From HGM04593 sp045589695 (lineage in GTDB: Bacteria; Bacteroidota; Bacteroidia; Bacteroidales; Bacteroidaceae), in the NCBI GenBank assembly GCA_045589695.1, contig JAZNPP010000041.1:1-13670 (forward strand): a stretch of 13,670 nucleotides of DNA. The letters run 5' to 3'. A program made the translations under genes and the position numbers. Under the pieces are notes generated by a model that saw only the letters and a list, made by a program, of their open reading frames with translations, did not search any database and had not been told where the DNA came from. This document shows, one piece after another, positions 12,708-13,670 of the stretch. How positions within the stretch are numbered: position 1 is the first letter of the stretch; every line of letters starts with the position of its first letter.

Positions 12708-13670
12708 TCAGTTCTCCTTAGCCGCCTCATTATCGTTTGAGACAGGCGCAAACAGTTTTCTGCTACCGCGCAAGAGGTTACGCACCTCACTCAGCAACTC
12801 GTGCGATTCCTGTATAAGGTTAAGATACACGAAGTCCATTCTGAGGCTGCCCTGGCTCTGATGAAGGCGCATAGTCTGCGACTTGCGTAATGCAGCAAGT
12901 TCATGCTTCAGATCTTTCGCGCGTGAGGATACCTCGTCAGAATCAGCGAAGTTTCCTGTAGCTATAATCTCATTGATATCCTTTAGAACGTTGTATATAT
13001 CACGGCAATATGGAGAGAACTCCTCGACATAGAGCTTTGACATAGGACTGAAGCTATTGTCGGCATGCTCTTTCATTGGTTCGCCGATACGCGTCAGGGT
13101 ATTGAGCATCTGCTGGCAGCTGTTAGAGCAAAGGTGATACCATGTGCTGCGTTCGAACGCCAGATTCTGCTCAAGACGCTGCAAGCCTCGTGTTTCAGCA
13201 CGGCGTTCCTTCTTCAAGAAAGCCTTTTCCTCGACAATTTTTATAAGAGAACTCTTCAATGGACGCAAAGCATCCTTAGAGAATGATTCGAACATACGCT
13301 TGTATGTCTCTGCCGAGAACGAGAGAGTATGTGTCAATGTATCTCCTGCATGCGACACGAGGTTGTCCCAAACCTCACTCTGATCTTCAGACTTAAGAAT
13401 GACAAGCATCTTTTCATCAACCTTCTCTTCGCTCTTTTTCTTGTTATACTGTATGTGACTGCGAACCAGCAGGTAGATAACCAGAGCAATCATCACATAC
13501 ATCGCGATAACGCCGCCATAGTTCATTATAGAAGCGACAATACCTGCGATTATGAAAGCTGCGCCTGCTGTGATAAACCAGCCGCCGACAACAGAAACGA
13601 CGCCAGTCACACGATAAACGGCGCTCTCACGTCCCCATGCACGGTCGGCAAGAGAGGAGCCCATACCTAC
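12708..13670 (-). CDS. PiT-family inorganic phosphate transporter, C-terminal part (truncated by window)
   Basis: The frame stays open to the right edge (codons GTA GGT precede the first ATG), so this is the 3' part of a longer gene; about 320 residues are visible. The membrane part ends with GSSLADRAWGRESAVYRVTGV followed by VGGWFITAGAAFIIAG, a conserved stretch of the second half of Bacteroidota PiT permeases, and two or three transmembrane helices up to residue 68. The rest, about 250 residues, is cytoplasmic, charged and helical, and resembles the PhoU-like C-terminal extension seen on PiT proteins of this phylum; it likely regulates transport. PiT proteins move phosphate (often as a metal-phosphate complex) with a cation. 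It ends 135 bases before nfo. A phosphate link to the downstream PhoB/PhoR-like pair is suggestive only. Confidence 0.8.
   Translation of the reverse strand, partial: VGMGSSLADRAWGRESAVYRVTGVVSVVGGWFITAGAAFIIAGIVASIMNYGGVIAMYVMIALVIYLLVRSHIQYNKKKSEEKVDEKMLVILKSEDQSEVWDNLVSHAGDTLTHTLSFSAETYKRMFESFSKDALRPLKSSLIKIVEEKAFLKKERRAETRGLQRLEQNLAFERSTWYHLCSNSCQQMLNTLTRIGEPMKEHADNSFSPMSKLYVEEFSPYCRDIYNVLKDINEIIATGNFADSDEVSSRAKDLKHELAALRKSQTMRLHQSQGSLRMDFVYLNLIQESHELLSEVRNLLRGSRKLFAPVSNDNEAAKEN

Noticed and set aside
1..13670. CRISPR array, insertion sequence, prophage or rRNA
   Set aside because: No regularly spaced repeats, transposase or integrase frame, or rRNA core sequence was seen on either strand.

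Overview
The window looks like chromosome from an anaerobic member of the Bacteroidota, most likely Bacteroidales. The evidence is a set of promoters of the TTG-N20/22-TAnnTTTG (or TATCTTCG) type typical of that phylum, near absence of Shine-Dalgarno sequences, oxygen-sensitive fermentation genes (pyruvate formate-lyase and its activase), a rubrerythrin, and family variants common in Bacteroidales (DUF2147 secreted protein, PhoR-like kinase, long PiT transporter). I cannot assign a genus from the sequence alone. No insertion sequence, CRISPR array, phage gene or rRNA is visible.

Layout. 1-2100 (+ strand): a two-part metal efflux permease with a fused C-terminal heavy-metal-associated domain, then a small secreted DUF2147 protein whose promoter sits inside a cluster of TTGCAC half-sites. 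A strong bidirectional hairpin at 2108-2154 closes this block. 2165-6062 (- strand): pflA and pflB, transcribed pflB then pflA with an attenuator-like hairpin between them, and a TauE/SafE-type permease. 6236-6422 (+): a tRNA-Ser(UGA) with its own promoter and terminator. 6423-6851: a 430-base stretch with no recognised gene. It has a near-consensus promoter at its left end, a degenerate copy of a tRNA T-arm, a possible 65-residue small protein and a very long terminator hairpin. 6852-7904 (-): rubrerythrin and an upstream MarR-like regulator with a dyad operator candidate at its promoter. 7965-9400 (-): a two-gene unit of the queuosine-precursor transporter YhhQ and an overlapping radical SAM protein with an unusual CX4CX2C cluster motif. 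9406-12572 (-): an apparent three-gene operon of endonuclease IV, an OmpR/PhoB-type response regulator and a PhoR-like kinase. 12708-13670 (-): the 3' part of a PiT-type phosphate transporter that runs off the window.

How the genes fit together: the fermentation genes give anaerobic pyruvate cleavage to formate and acetyl-CoA. Rubrerythrin, endonuclease IV and the MarR-like regulator are consistent with a strict anaerobe defending itself against peroxide and DNA damage. The YhhQ/radical SAM pair points to salvage of a queuosine precursor. The PhoB/PhoR-like pair next to a PiT transporter suggests, but does not prove, a phosphate-related theme at the right end. The parts least explained by known families are the orphan transcribed locus downstream of tRNA-Ser, the multi-half-site operator before the DUF2147 gene, and the radical SAM enzyme.
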